From: Candidatus Apopatosoma intestinale
GTDB lineage: Bacteria; Bacillota; Clostridia; Oscillospirales; CAG-272
DNA: 16,111 bases
Assembly: GCA_003524145.1 (NCBI GenBank)
Contig: DODZ01000004.1
Coordinates: 1-16,111, forward strand
Direction of reading: 5' to 3'
How positions within the stretch are numbered: position 1 is the first letter of the stretch; the number at the start of each line of letters is the position of its first letter. The notes beneath the pieces were generated by a model. It was not told the DNA's origin. It saw only the letters and a list, made by a program, of their open reading frames with translations, and did not search any database. The translations under genes and the position numbers were made by a program. Of this stretch, positions 1-7,266 are shown in pieces.

Positions 1-52
1 ACCCGCTTAGCGGGTGGTTTTCGAGAGAACTCCTCCTTCGTCGGAGTTCTCT
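1..52. repeat. Two small inverted repeats at the left edge
   Basis: Positions 1-7 pair with 9-15 (ACCCGCT/AGCGGGT) and are followed by a short T-rich stretch. This may be the tail of a terminator for a gene lying left of the window. Positions 24-33 pair perfectly with 43-52 (AGAGAACTCC/GGAGTTCTCT). Read on the minus strand, the second hairpin encloses a GGAGGA motif, but no gene that could use it is visible. Confidence 0.4.
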
Positions 53-56
53 ATAC

Positions 57-101
57 AAAAAAATCACAGTATTGTGTAAATCCTGCACAATACTGTGATT
101 T
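57..101 (-). terminator. Rho-independent terminator of the ABC operon
   Basis: Positions 61-76 and 86-101 form a perfect 16-bp stem with a 9-nt loop. Read on the minus strand, the stem runs into a stretch of seven T (complement of the A-run at 57-63). It lies 12 nt after the permease stop codon, so it most likely ends the minus-strand transcript. Confidence 0.85.
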
Positions 102-113
102 ATCTCTGCAAAC

Positions 114-845
114 TCACATCTTCATCTTTTTCCTGAAGATGACCACGGCAAGTATGTATATCACGACCGCGTATGCAAGCACGACGGCTATATGCGTCGG
201 GATGGCGGCATAATCGCCCGCTATCGCGGCTCTTGCGGCATCGGCTGCATGCACAAAAGGAAGCGCACACGCTATCTTTTCGAAAGCGCCGCCGACAAGC
301 GCGAGGTCAAACCAGACACCCGAGAGCCAGCCTGAAACATTCGTCAGCAATGCTCCGCATATTCCGCCCACCTGCTTGTCGTTCATAAGACTGCCACAGA
401 GCAGTCCTATTGCGATATAGAGCAGAGCCGAGGGGATAAGCACGACTATCGCAAGCAGGATATTCACACTCGCGGGAAGTCTGAATATCGTTGCCACGAA
501 GAAGCATACGGCGCTCTGCACTATGCCCATCGGCACGAGCGGCAATGTATAGCCGAGGATAAAATCCGACGGGGTCATCGGCGATGAATAAAGCCTCATG
601 AGAAACGATGTTGTCCTGTCCTTGGAGATAAGCATAGCCGAAAAAAGCGAAAGGAAACACAGTCCGAAGGCGGCAACACCCGGCGCGAGCCTGTCGATAT
701 TATAAATCTCAACGGGGATATTCGCCTGAATAGCTGTCATGAGAAGCAGCAGTATCAGCGGGAAAGCTATGCCGAAAAAGAGCGTCACGCCGTCGCGCAG
801 TATCTCCTTTGCATTTCTCCGCGAAAAGGCAAGCATTCTTTTCAT
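114..845 (-). CDS. ABC-2 type transporter permease
   Basis: A 243-residue integral membrane protein, the transmembrane half of an ABC-2 type exporter. Hydrophobic segments lie near residues 21-39, 53-74, 95-117, 126-151, 158-180 and 217-237, giving about six helices, as expected for the DrrB/ABC-2 family. A basic N-terminus (KRMLAFSRRNAKEILRD) precedes helix 1, and the loop containing KDRTTSFLMRLYSSPMT resembles the coupling region that contacts the ATPase. The start codon overlaps the ATPase stop as ATGA, so the two genes are translationally coupled. The substrate cannot be read from the sequence; a drug, lipid or peptide exporter is possible. Family call is secure and substrate is unknown. 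Confidence 0.85.
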   Translation of the reverse strand: MKRMLAFSRRNAKEILRDGVTLFFGIAFPLILLLLMTAIQANIPVEIYNIDRLAPGVAAFGLCFLSLFSAMLISKDRTTSFLMRLYSSPMTPSDFILGYTLPLVPMGIVQSAVCFFVATIFRLPASVNILLAIVVLIPSALLYIAIGLLCGSLMNDKQVGGICGALLTNVSGWLSGVWFDLALVGGAFEKIACALPFVHAADAARAAIAGDYAAIPTHIAVVLAYAVVIYILAVVIFRKKMKM

Positions 846-1564
846 GCTTTTTCACCTCCCGCCAGTGCAACGAAAGCATCCTCGAAATTTCCCTTTCCCG
901 AGAGGGCGATCAGTTCCTCTGCCGTGCCGCAGGCGACAAGCGAACCATGCGACATTATACCTATTCTGTCCGAGAGGCTCTCCGCTTCCTCGAGATAATG
1001 CGTCGTGAGTATGACCGTCGTGCGACTGCGCAGCTTTTTTATCACGTTCCACAGCTCGCGCCTTGCGATAACATCAAGTCCCAGCGTCGGCTCATCGAGG
1101 AAAAGCAGCTTCGGTTCCGATATCAGAGCCATCGCGATGCTGAGTCGCCTCTGCCAGCCGCCCGAAAGCGTTTTTGCTTTCTTGCCCGCGACGGAGGAAA
1201 GCCCCATCTCTTCTATCTCGCGGGAAGCGCTTTCCCACGGATTTTTTGCACCGTAGATGCCCGCGATAAATTCCAGATTTTCGCGCACCGAGAGGTTCGG
1301 CGCGACAGCCGTCTCCTGCGGAGATACATTTATAAGCTTTTTTACCTCGTGAGCTTCCGTTATTATGCTGTGCCCGAATATCCTCGCGTCTCCGGAGGTC
1401 GGTTTTGCAAGGCAGGAGAGCATTTTTATAAGCGTGGATTTTCCGGCGCCGTTTACTCCGAGCAGAGCAAAAAGCCCGCCCTCGTCTATCGCGAAATCAA
1501 GTGCGTTTACAGCCGTCAAATCCTTGTATTTTTTTGTCAGTGCCGATGTTTGTATCGCAGTCAT
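842..1564 (-). CDS. ABC transporter ATP-binding protein
   Basis: A 240-residue nucleotide-binding subunit that powers the ABC-2 permease encoded next. All motifs are present in order: Walker A GVNGAGKST (36-44), Q-loop SPQE (Q83), signature LSGGWQRR (133-140), Walker B LLFLDEPT (153-160), D-loop LGLD (161-164) and H-loop TTHY (H179). The length fits a stand-alone ATPase with no DrrA-like C-terminal extension. The 5' end overlaps the regulator stop and the 3' end overlaps the permease start, both as ATGA. The subunit is therefore cytosolic and made in fixed ratio with the permease. It looks intact and functional. Confidence 0.93.
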   Translation of the reverse strand: MTAIQTSALTKKYKDLTAVNALDFAIDEGGLFALLGVNGAGKSTLIKMLSCLAKPTSGDARIFGHSIITEAHEVKKLINVSPQETAVAPNLSVRENLEFIAGIYGAKNPWESASREIEEMGLSSVAGKKAKTLSGGWQRRLSIAMALISEPKLLFLDEPTLGLDVIARRELWNVIKKLRSRTTVILTTHYLEEAESLSDRIGIMSHGSLVACGTAEELIALSGKGNFEDAFVALAGGEKA

Positions 1565-1890
1565 TTTTCTTTCTCCTTTGAAAGCGTTCTGAATTCGTCG
1601 GCAAAACGCTTTTCGTCCTCCACTGTCGTAATATTGCTCTCGACGACGGTTTTCAACTCTGCGGCAAACCTTTTCTCGTCTGCCGTAGGCTCGCCCATCA
1701 TCGCTTTTTCCACGGCGTCCGTAATCAAATCCAGCTTGTTCATGGCGATGCCGCGACTTTCATCCGCAAGCAACAGAAGCGTATCTCCCGGGCGAAGCCC
1801 GAACATGTCGCGCATGGATTTCGGTATCACAATCTGCCCTTTTGCCCCTATTTTTGCCACATCCATCAGCTTTTCCGCTTTCTTTTCCAT
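1561..1890 (-). CDS. AbrB/MazE/SpoVT-family transcriptional regulator
   Basis: A 109-residue protein with an N-terminal swapped-hairpin AbrB-type DNA-binding domain (about residues 9-54). It has the typical AKIGAKGQIVIPKSMRDMF core and the GLRPGD turn. The rest is charged and helical and holds a near-duplicate motif: DEKRFAAELKT at 71-81 and DEKRFADEFRT at 92-102, exactly 21 residues (three heptads) apart, suggesting a coiled-coil or oligomerisation tail. As first gene of the operon, ahead of the ATPase and permease, it probably controls this transporter. GGGAGG lies 4 nt before the ATG. An antitoxin role is less likely because no toxin gene is adjacent. Confidence 0.88.
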   Translation of the reverse strand: MEKKAEKLMDVAKIGAKGQIVIPKSMRDMFGLRPGDTLLLLADESRGIAMNKLDLITDAVEKAMMGEPTADEKRFAAELKTVVESNITTVEDEKRFADEFRTLSKEKEK

Positions 1891-1910
1891 ATTGCCTCCC
1901 TAATGTATTT

Positions 1911-1957
1911 AGTATGATTTTTCATACTTATTATACTATTCCTACGGAATTTGTCAA
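1911..1957 (-). promoter_or_regulatory. Consensus promoter with two palindromes for the AbrB-ABC operon
   Basis: Read on the minus strand, TTGACA (1957-1952) is separated from TATAAT (1935-1930) by 16 nt, matching both sigma-A hexamers perfectly. A palindrome ATTCC-N3-GGAAT (1938-1950) fills the spacer. A second, AGTATGA-N4-TCATACT (1911-1928), begins 2 nt after the -10 box, around the expected transcription start. A promoter this strong overlapped by two symmetric sites suggests tight repression, probably autoregulation by the AbrB-type protein; that assignment is inference. Confidence 0.8.
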
Positions 1958-2010
1958 TAGTTAAATTGAAAAAAGCGATTTTGCCGCAAAATAAATAATC
2001 GGAAAATCAC

Positions 2011-2039
2011 TTGATATGTTCACATTTTTATGATATACT
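2011..2039 (+). promoter_or_regulatory. Sigma-A-like promoter of the NERD gene
   Basis: TTGATA (2011-2016) and TATACT (2034-2039) are separated by 17 nt, placing transcription start about 25 nt before the ATG. The ribosome binding site AGAAGGGAGG (2052-2061) follows, 8 nt before the start codon. Confidence 0.75.
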
Positions 2040-2069
2040 GAATATTAAAGCAGAAGGGAGGCTTGCAAA

Positions 2070-2750
2070 ATGGAAAAAATCATTCCTTTTATAATGTGTG
2101 CCGTTTTTGTACTCGCGGCATACGGACTTTTAAAGCTGTCTCTTTTCATCAGCTCATATGTGACGCGAAAGAAAATCCTCTCCTACGGCGTAGCCTCCGA
2201 GGATGCGGCGACGGCACTTTTCTGCTCGTATTTCGGTATGAAAAATGTCATTTCCAACGCCGTGCTTCCCGTTTATACCTCGGCGGGCAAGCGATATACG
2301 GAAATAGATAATATCATCGTTCTTCCCACATGCGTCGCCGTCATCGAAATAAAAAGCATGATAGGCAGGATAGAAAATCCCGAGGGCGCGCAGACATGGC
2401 GGCAAAATGCCGTCACGCGCTCGGGCGAAATAAAGGAGCTGGATTTCCGCAATCCTTTTCTTCAGAACGACAGGCATGCCGCCGCGGTCAAGGAGGCGCT
2501 GAAAAATATGCCTTTCGCCCCGCCCGTATACGGCTTTGTCGTATTCACATCGCCGAGAGTTTCCTTTGTCTTTAAGAATGATAAGATACTCAAGCCCACG
2601 CAGGCGGTAGACAAATTGCAGCAGCTTTCCTCTCGCGGAAGAAAGCTCACGGGAGAGCAGAAAAGCGAAATTCTCACCCGCCTGCGCACCATATCGAAAA
2701 AATCGTGGCCCGCTTTCGCAAAGCAGGTCAAAATGCGACAGGGTCGCTGA
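2070..2750 (+). CDS. Membrane-anchored NERD domain protein
   Basis: A 226-residue protein with one N-terminal membrane segment (about 5-28) followed by a NERD (nuclease-related) domain. The PD-(D/E)xK-like core is visible: E44 in GVASEDA, YTEIDNIIVL with D80, and VIEIKS with E93 and K95. W110 and the RNPFLQNDRHA block (127-137) follow, matching the family's conserved W and NPxxQ/H elements. NERD proteins are presumed nucleases, often membrane-tethered, but their biological substrates are mostly unknown. The ATG at 2070 is chosen because a strong AGAAGGGAGG sits 8 nt upstream. It has its own promoter and probably forms a single-gene unit before the SLH gene. Confidence 0.85.
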   Translation: MEKIIPFIMCAVFVLAAYGLLKLSLFISSYVTRKKILSYGVASEDAATALFCSYFGMKNVISNAVLPVYTSAGKRYTEIDNIIVLPTCVAVIEIKSMIGRIENPEGAQTWRQNAVTRSGEIKELDFRNPFLQNDRHAAAVKEALKNMPFAPPVYGFVVFTSPRVSFVFKNDKILKPTQAVDKLQQLSSRGRKLTGEQKSEILTRLRTISKKSWPAFAKQVKMRQGR

Positions 2751-2811
2751 AAAGAATACCGAAACATATATTTTTCTCCCCGCGATTGTGAGTGTTTTCG
2801 CACGCTCCGTG

Positions 2812-2820
2812 TGGTATATT
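2812..2820 (+). promoter_or_regulatory. Extended -10 promoter of the SLH gene
   Basis: TGGTATATT is an extended -10 element (TGn plus TATATT). The -35 position at about 2792-2797 (GTGTTT) is poor, so the TG motif would carry recognition. It is 37 nt before the ATG and could drive the SLH, SpoU, TrmN6-like and rsmI genes. Confidence 0.55.
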
Positions 2821-2856
2821 CTAAACAGAATATATTATTCGTGAGGTGAAAAATCT

Positions 2857-3543
2857 ATGAAAAAAAATCTACCCGTTTTCTCCGGCATATTCGTCGGCGC
2901 ACTGCTGATAGTACTCATCGGCATTTTCGTTCTCGGCGGCGACATCACCGCTTCCGACTATGTGTCCCCGTGCGATATCGGCGAAAGCTTTGCAAAAAAC
3001 GAAATCGATCTTCTCTGCAAGGACGGCGTGCTCGAATATTTTGTGAGGGGCGACAAGACATATTTCTATCCCGAGAGCGGTGTCACGAGGGAATATATGG
3101 CTCGCGCAATGGTGAAATATCTCGGTATAGATGAAAAGAAATATAATGACTACAAGTTACCGGTAAGCGACGCCGATATGATAAGCGAGCAGTATCTGCC
3201 ATATGTGCGCGCCGCCGTGGCAAGAGGTCTCTTCCCGCTTTATGCCGACGGAAGCGGATACCGCTTTGCGCCGACAGAGGGCGTTTCGCGCGAGGAAGCT
3301 TCATATATCGCCTCGGCACTCTGCTCATCGTACATATCGAGCAGCAAGGCGGAAAGTTTCCCCGATTTTGAGGATACAAACGAAGCCTTCCGTGCGGCGA
3401 TGAAGCGCGTGGTGGCATACGGCATAATCATCGGTTATCCCGACGGGACGCTCCGCCCGCAGAATATCATCTCTCATGAGGAGCTCGCGCTGATGCTCAG
3501 CCGTATGCGCGAAAACAAAAATTTCATATCCGAATTAAAATAA
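2857..3543 (+). CDS. Membrane-anchored S-layer homology (SLH) domain protein
   Basis: A 228-residue protein with a basic N-terminus and hydrophobic segment (about 7-27) acting as a signal anchor. Three SLH-like repeats follow, at about 40-88, 103-147 and 158-216. The clearest is the third: FPDFEDTNEAF, then GIIIGYPDGTLRPQNIISHEE. The second has FAPTEGVSREEA and the first FYPESGVTREYM. SLH repeats normally bind pyruvylated cell-wall polymers outside the cell. Here they make up nearly the whole mature protein, so it may be a wall-binding scaffold or adaptor; no enzymatic domain is seen. GAGGTGA lies 7 nt before the ATG. The gene is followed 22 nt later by the SpoU methyltransferase. Confidence 0.82.
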   Translation: MKKNLPVFSGIFVGALLIVLIGIFVLGGDITASDYVSPCDIGESFAKNEIDLLCKDGVLEYFVRGDKTYFYPESGVTREYMARAMVKYLGIDEKKYNDYKLPVSDADMISEQYLPYVRAAVARGLFPLYADGSGYRFAPTEGVSREEASYIASALCSSYISSSKAESFPDFEDTNEAFRAAMKRVVAYGIIIGYPDGTLRPQNIISHEELALMLSRMRENKNFISELK

Positions 3544-3565
3544 GACAAGGTAAAGGACATAAGGC

Positions 3566-4348
3566 ATGGCAAAAAAGGAAGCCGGAAAGTTCACCGCCTC
3601 CGATATAATGGAGGGCATGATCTCGGTTCGTGCCGTGATACGCGGTGCCGAGAGCGGAGTGAACGACAGAAAAATAGAAAAGATAATATACGATGAGGCG
3701 CGGGGAAAAACGAGAGCAAAGGAGCTTTCCTATCTTCGTGCCATGGGGTATAAATACGGCTTTCCTGTTTTGCCGGTGGCGGCAGAGGAAATAGAGGCTC
3801 TCGCCCTCGGGACAAGCCACGGCGGTATTCTCGCCGTCTGCTCTCCCAGAAGCTTCCCCGCGGTAAGCGCGGAAAACCTGCCGGAAAAAGGCTTCTATGT
3901 CATGCTCGAGGGCATCGAGGACCCGTATAATTTCGGCTATTGCCTGCGTTCGCTCTATGCGGCGGGCGTGACGGGAATCATCCTCGAAAATCACAACTGG
4001 ACAGGCGTTTCCGGCATAGTTGCCCGCGCGTCAGCCGGCGCATCCGAGATGTTTGATATGCGCGTCTCGGAGGATTTCGCCGAAACGGCAAAGGCTTTTC
4101 GTGCGGCGGGATATAAATTTGCCGTTGCCGACAAGAGCGAAAAAAGCCGAAGTATCTACGATTGTGCTCTGAAATTTCCCCTGCTCCTTGCCGTTGGCGG
4201 CGAGCGGAGAGGAAATACAAAGGCGGCGCTCGAGGTTGCCGATGAGATAATCGAGCTTGATTACGGCAGGGACTTCCCTGCGGCGCTATCGGCGGCATCG
4301 GCGGCTTCCGTCATCGCATTTGAGATATTCCGTCAGAACAGAGAGTGA
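3566..4348 (+). CDS. SpoU/TrmH-family RNA methyltransferase, divergent
   Basis: A 260-residue SPOUT methyltransferase that would use AdoMet to 2'-O-methylate a ribose in rRNA or tRNA. The knot motifs lie in the C-terminal half: motif 1 DPYNFGYCLRSLYAAG with N122 and R128, motif 2 VGGERRG (210-216), and motif 3 ALSAASAASVIAFEI (240-254). Motif 3 normally reads SLNVSvAaa; here the Asn position is Ser. Motif 2 has ERRG where EGxG is usual. The N-terminal part resembles the substrate-binding extension (residues 16-95, with GTSHGGILAV). AGGA is 8 nt before the ATG. It lies just upstream of two other methyltransferase genes. The exact target is not inferable. Confidence 0.82.
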   Translation: MAKKEAGKFTASDIMEGMISVRAVIRGAESGVNDRKIEKIIYDEARGKTRAKELSYLRAMGYKYGFPVLPVAAEEIEALALGTSHGGILAVCSPRSFPAVSAENLPEKGFYVMLEGIEDPYNFGYCLRSLYAAGVTGIILENHNWTGVSGIVARASAGASEMFDMRVSEDFAETAKAFRAAGYKFAVADKSEKSRSIYDCALKFPLLLAVGGERRGNTKAALEVADEIIELDYGRDFPAALSAASAASVIAFEIFRQNRE

Positions 4349-4355
4349 GGCGGAA

Positions 4356-5111
4356 ATGGATATATATAATGAAAAAATAAACGAAAATCTCTCTCTTTTC
4401 CAGAAAAAAGGCTCACTTGCCTTCGGTACGGACGCGTATCTGCTCTATGCCTATATGCGCTCCTGCAAGGAAAAAGCGTGCGAGCTGGGCGCAGGCTCGG
4501 GTGTTATCTCGCTGCTCTGCGCCTCATCGGGCAAAATGCGCGATATCGACGCTTTTGAATTGCAGGATGATATTTTTGCCGTAGCGGCGAAAAATGTCGA
4601 GGAAAACGGTCTTTCCGGCAAGGTGCGCATCCTGCATTCCGATATACGCGATATCCCTGCGGAATATAACGGCAGGTACAGCGTCGTTTTTTCAAATCCG
4701 CCGTATCTGAAAGCGGACTCGGGCAAGGCAAACGAGAACGCAGCGGACAGAATTTCGCGCAGAGAACTTCACGGCAGTATATACGATTTCTGCGCCTGCG
4801 CATCGCGCCTGCTTCGCTTCGGCGGGCTTTTCTGCGCTGTCTACCGACCGGACAGGCTCGGCGATCTCATCTGCGCCATGCGCGAAAATTCGCTTGAGCC
4901 GAAGCGGCTGACCCTCGTCTATCCGACGGTCTCCCATGTTCCCTGCCTCGTGCTCATAGAGGGAAAAAAGGGAGCTGCGGCAGGTGTTTTCACCACCCGC
5001 CCGCTGATTATATACAAAAGTATAAATGACATGACTCAGGCAAATTACACAGATGAAATGAAATACATTTACGAAAACGGAGACTTTCATGAGTTCTATA
5101 AAAAGCCCTGA
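4356..5111 (+). CDS. TrmN6-like N6-adenine methyltransferase (yabB-type)
   Basis: A 251-residue class I methyltransferase. The AdoMet motif I is ELGAGSGVIS (43-52), the acidic motif II lies near DAFELQ (65-70), and the catalytic motif IV is NPPY (114-117), typical of N6-adenine methylation. The N-terminal FGTDAYLLYAYM is characteristic of the TrmN6/YfiC/YabB group that modifies A37 of tRNA1(Val). The frame is open farther upstream to 4257, but that stretch overlaps the SpoU gene; the ATG at 4356 has GAGG 5 nt upstream, 8 nt after the SpoU stop. Its 3' end overlaps rsmI by 23 nt, the same order as yabB-rsmI in Bacillus. Substrate assignment rests on family. Confidence 0.87.
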   Translation: MDIYNEKINENLSLFQKKGSLAFGTDAYLLYAYMRSCKEKACELGAGSGVISLLCASSGKMRDIDAFELQDDIFAVAAKNVEENGLSGKVRILHSDIRDIPAEYNGRYSVVFSNPPYLKADSGKANENAADRISRRELHGSIYDFCACASRLLRFGGLFCAVYRPDRLGDLICAMRENSLEPKRLTLVYPTVSHVPCLVLIEGKKGAAAGVFTTRPLIIYKSINDMTQANYTDEMKYIYENGDFHEFYKKP

Positions 5112-5985
5112 AAAATATATATCTCCCGAAACGGAGAAAAATAAAACCAAGGCAAAAACGCTCTATCTCGTCGGCACGCCGATAGGCAATCTCGCCGATA
5201 TTTCCGAGCGCGCGCTGAAAACACTCTCCGAGGTGGATTTCGTTGCCGCGGAGGATACACGCAACAGCGGCAGACTTCTCTCCTACTTCGGCATCAAAAA
5301 GCCGATGGTAAGCTACTTCGAGCATAACAAGCGCGAACGCGGCGAAGAGATAGTCCGCAGGATAGAGGACGGTGCCTCCTGTGCGCTGATAACCGATGCA
5401 GGCATGCCCGCGATAAGCGACCCGGGGGAGGATATCGTCCGTCTCTGCGCCGAGAGAGGCATTCCCGTATGCGTAGTCCCCGGCGCGTGCGCCGCAGTAT
5501 CGGCGCTTGCCGTCTCGGGACTGCCGACCTCGCGTTTTGTTTTTGAGGGGTTTCTCTCCACTGCTAAAGCCGAACGCAGAAAATCGCTCGAGGCGCTGAA
5601 AAACGAGCGCCGCACCGTTATCCTGTACGAAGCTCCGCATAAGCTTGTCGGCACGCTCGCCGATATCTTCGCCGTGCTCGGCGACAGGCGGCTCTCGCTC
5701 TGCCGCGAGCTGACAAAACTGAATGAAGAGGTCATCCGCACGACGGTCTCGGGCGCGATGAAATACTATGAGGAAAAGGCTCCGCGCGGTGAATATGTGC
5801 TTATCCTTGAGGGTGCCTCCGAGGATGATGTGCGCGAGGAAGCTTTCTGGTCCGGCATGAGCATGGAGGAGCACACGGAGCATTATATCTCGCTCGGCAT
5901 GACGAAAAAAGACGCGATAAAAGCCGTGGCTTCCGACAGAGGGCTTGCCAAAAGTGAAGTCTACGCCGAGGTCATGAAAAAATAG
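5089..5985 (+). CDS. rsmI: 16S rRNA (cytidine(1402)-2'-O)-methyltransferase RsmI
   Basis: A 298-residue member of the tetrapyrrole-methylase fold that methylates the 2'-O of C1402 in the 16S rRNA decoding centre. Diagnostic blocks are present: LVGTPIGNLADISERAL (27-43), AEDTRNSGRLL (54-64), SYFEHN (75-80), ITDAGMPAISDPG (101-113), VPGACAAVSALAVSGL (130-145) and FEGFLS (152-157). There is a Lys-rich N-terminal extension of about 23 residues before the first strand, mildly longer than usual. The gene overlaps the upstream methyltransferase by 23 nt with ACGGAG as ribosome binding site, indicating translational coupling. No terminator is seen after it; a new promoter begins 18 nt downstream. Confidence 0.95.
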   Translation: MSSIKSPEKYISPETEKNKTKAKTLYLVGTPIGNLADISERALKTLSEVDFVAAEDTRNSGRLLSYFGIKKPMVSYFEHNKRERGEEIVRRIEDGASCALITDAGMPAISDPGEDIVRLCAERGIPVCVVPGACAAVSALAVSGLPTSRFVFEGFLSTAKAERRKSLEALKNERRTVILYEAPHKLVGTLADIFAVLGDRRLSLCRELTKLNEEVIRTTVSGAMKYYEEKAPRGEYVLILEGASEDDVREEAFWSGMSMEEHTEHYISLGMTKKDAIKAVASDRGLAKSEVYAEVMKK

Positions 5986-6002
5986 AAAAAACGCAAATTC
6001 CC

Positions 6003-6031
6003 TTGTAATATGCAGAAAAATATGGTATACT
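6003..6031 (+). promoter_or_regulatory. Promoter of the nagA-metG-tatD unit
   Basis: TTGTAA (6003-6008) and TATACT (6026-6031) are 17 nt apart, and TGG directly precedes the -10 box, giving an extended -10. Transcription would start near 6038, upstream of the two palindromes at 6059-6095. Confidence 0.75.
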
Positions 6032-6058
6032 AATATAAGAAAAACCAGAAATATGATG

Positions 6059-6096
6059 TTATACATTTGTATAATTTATAATATACAAGTGTATAA
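6059..6096. promoter_or_regulatory. Twin-palindrome operator upstream of nagA
   Basis: A perfect 16-bp palindrome TTATACA-TT-TGTATAA (6059-6074) is followed by TATACA-AG-TGTATA (6082-6095). The centres are 22 bp apart, about two helical turns, so two dimers could bind the same face of DNA. The sites lie between promoter and ribosome binding site, suited to blocking elongation. A GntR/HutC-type regulator of amino-sugar use (NagR-like) is a plausible binder; none is encoded in the window. Confidence 0.7.
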
Positions 6097-6109
6097 GTGA
6101 GGAATGCCT

Positions 6110-7246
6110 ATGAAAACAAGAATTATCGGCGGAAAGGTTTACAATACCGAAAAATGTGCCTTTGAAGAGAGGACGCTCTATTTTGATGATGTCATCTGCG
6201 GCAAGGGCATCGCGCTGAAAACGATAGATGCGGCGGGTGCCTATGTGCTCCCCGGATTTATTGACCTGCATACGCACGGGCGCATGGGCATAGACATAAT
6301 GGAGGCAGATACCTCCGAGATGAACGCGCTCGCTCTCGAATATGCAAAAACAGGCGTCACCACGATGTACCCTACCGTGATGACAGCACCTCTCGATAAG
6401 ATATACCGCGCAATAGATACGATAAAAAGTGCCGCAGGCGGCGCGAAATTCGCGGGTATTCATGTAGAGGGACCTTATATAGATAAGGAAAAGCGCGGCT
6501 GCCACACGGAATCGTTTATCCGTGAGCCGCATTTTGACGAAATCTCGCAGATTATCGAGCGCATAGCTCCGCTCCATGCGCATTTCACGATAGCGCCCGA
6601 GCATGACGACAAGGGCGAGGGCGTGATAAACAAGATAGTGCGGAGCGGCGGCAGCGTCGGTATAGGTCACACCGGAGCCGATGCGGAAACGGTGCGCCGC
6701 GCACTCGCCGACGGTGCCGTTTCGTTTACGCATACATTCAATGCGATGTCGGAATTCAGGCATCGCGAGCCGGGTGCCTCCGGCATGGCGCTTGCCACTG
6801 CGGCTTTCGCCGAGTTTATCTGCGACGGCATCCATCTCGCACCGGAAACAGTCGAGGCGGCATACAATGCAAAGCTCCGCTTCGGCGATAAATTCGTACT
6901 GATAACAGACTCAATCCCCTCGGCAGGTCTTCCCGACGGTGACTACGATATGAACGGCATTCCGTTCACTCTGTTCAGAGGAAAGGCGTGCACAAGCGCA
7001 GGAACTATAGTCGGCAGTGCGCTCGATATACCGAGCGCGATACTGAATCTGATGCGCTTCTGCGATATTCCGCTTGAAAAAGCACTTCTCTGCGCGACAA
7101 AAGCCCCCGCGGAAATGGCAGGCATATACGACAGGGCAGGCTCTCTCGATATCGGCAAATCAGCGGATATTGTCATATGCGACGAACGCCTCGGAATACA
7201 GAAGGTTATCGTTTCCGGCATTATGGTTTATGAAAGAAATAACTGA
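6110..7246 (+). CDS. nagA: N-acetylglucosamine-6-phosphate deacetylase
   Basis: A 378-residue amidohydrolase that removes acetate from GlcNAc-6-P to give glucosamine-6-P for glycolysis or wall precursors. Metal and catalytic motifs are in place: PGFIDLHTHG with H54 and H56, GIHVEGPYID with E120, GIGHTGA with H187, FTHTFNAM with H208, and LITDSIPSAG with catalytic D267. The length is normal for NagA. The ATG at 6110 is preferred over an in-frame ATG at 6104 because GTGAGGA ends at 6103, leaving 6 nt for the former and none for the latter. It leads the nagA-metG-tatD-ycxB unit and is the gene nearest the palindromic operator. nagB is not in the window. Confidence 0.93.
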   Translation: MKTRIIGGKVYNTEKCAFEERTLYFDDVICGKGIALKTIDAAGAYVLPGFIDLHTHGRMGIDIMEADTSEMNALALEYAKTGVTTMYPTVMTAPLDKIYRAIDTIKSAAGGAKFAGIHVEGPYIDKEKRGCHTESFIREPHFDEISQIIERIAPLHAHFTIAPEHDDKGEGVINKIVRSGGSVGIGHTGADAETVRRALADGAVSFTHTFNAMSEFRHREPGASGMALATAAFAEFICDGIHLAPETVEAAYNAKLRFGDKFVLITDSIPSAGLPDGDYDMNGIPFTLFRGKACTSAGTIVGSALDIPSAILNLMRFCDIPLEKALLCATKAPAEMAGIYDRAGSLDIGKSADIVICDERLGIQKVIVSGIMVYERNN

Positions 7247-7266
7247 AAAGGCAGGACATAATACAA

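Noticed and set aside
1..101. Riboswitch or T-box leader at the left edge
   Set aside because: The hairpins are simple perfect stems after a minus-strand gene, with no conserved T-box or riboswitch core; a terminator explains the main one.
809..1903. Plus-strand frame antisense to the ABC operon
   Set aside because: The opposite strand encodes Walker motifs and an AbrB domain with overlapping start/stop codons; this frame is incidental.
5008..6066. Minus-strand frame opposite rsmI
   Set aside because: RsmI motifs on the plus strand are unambiguous; the antisense frame lacks start signals.
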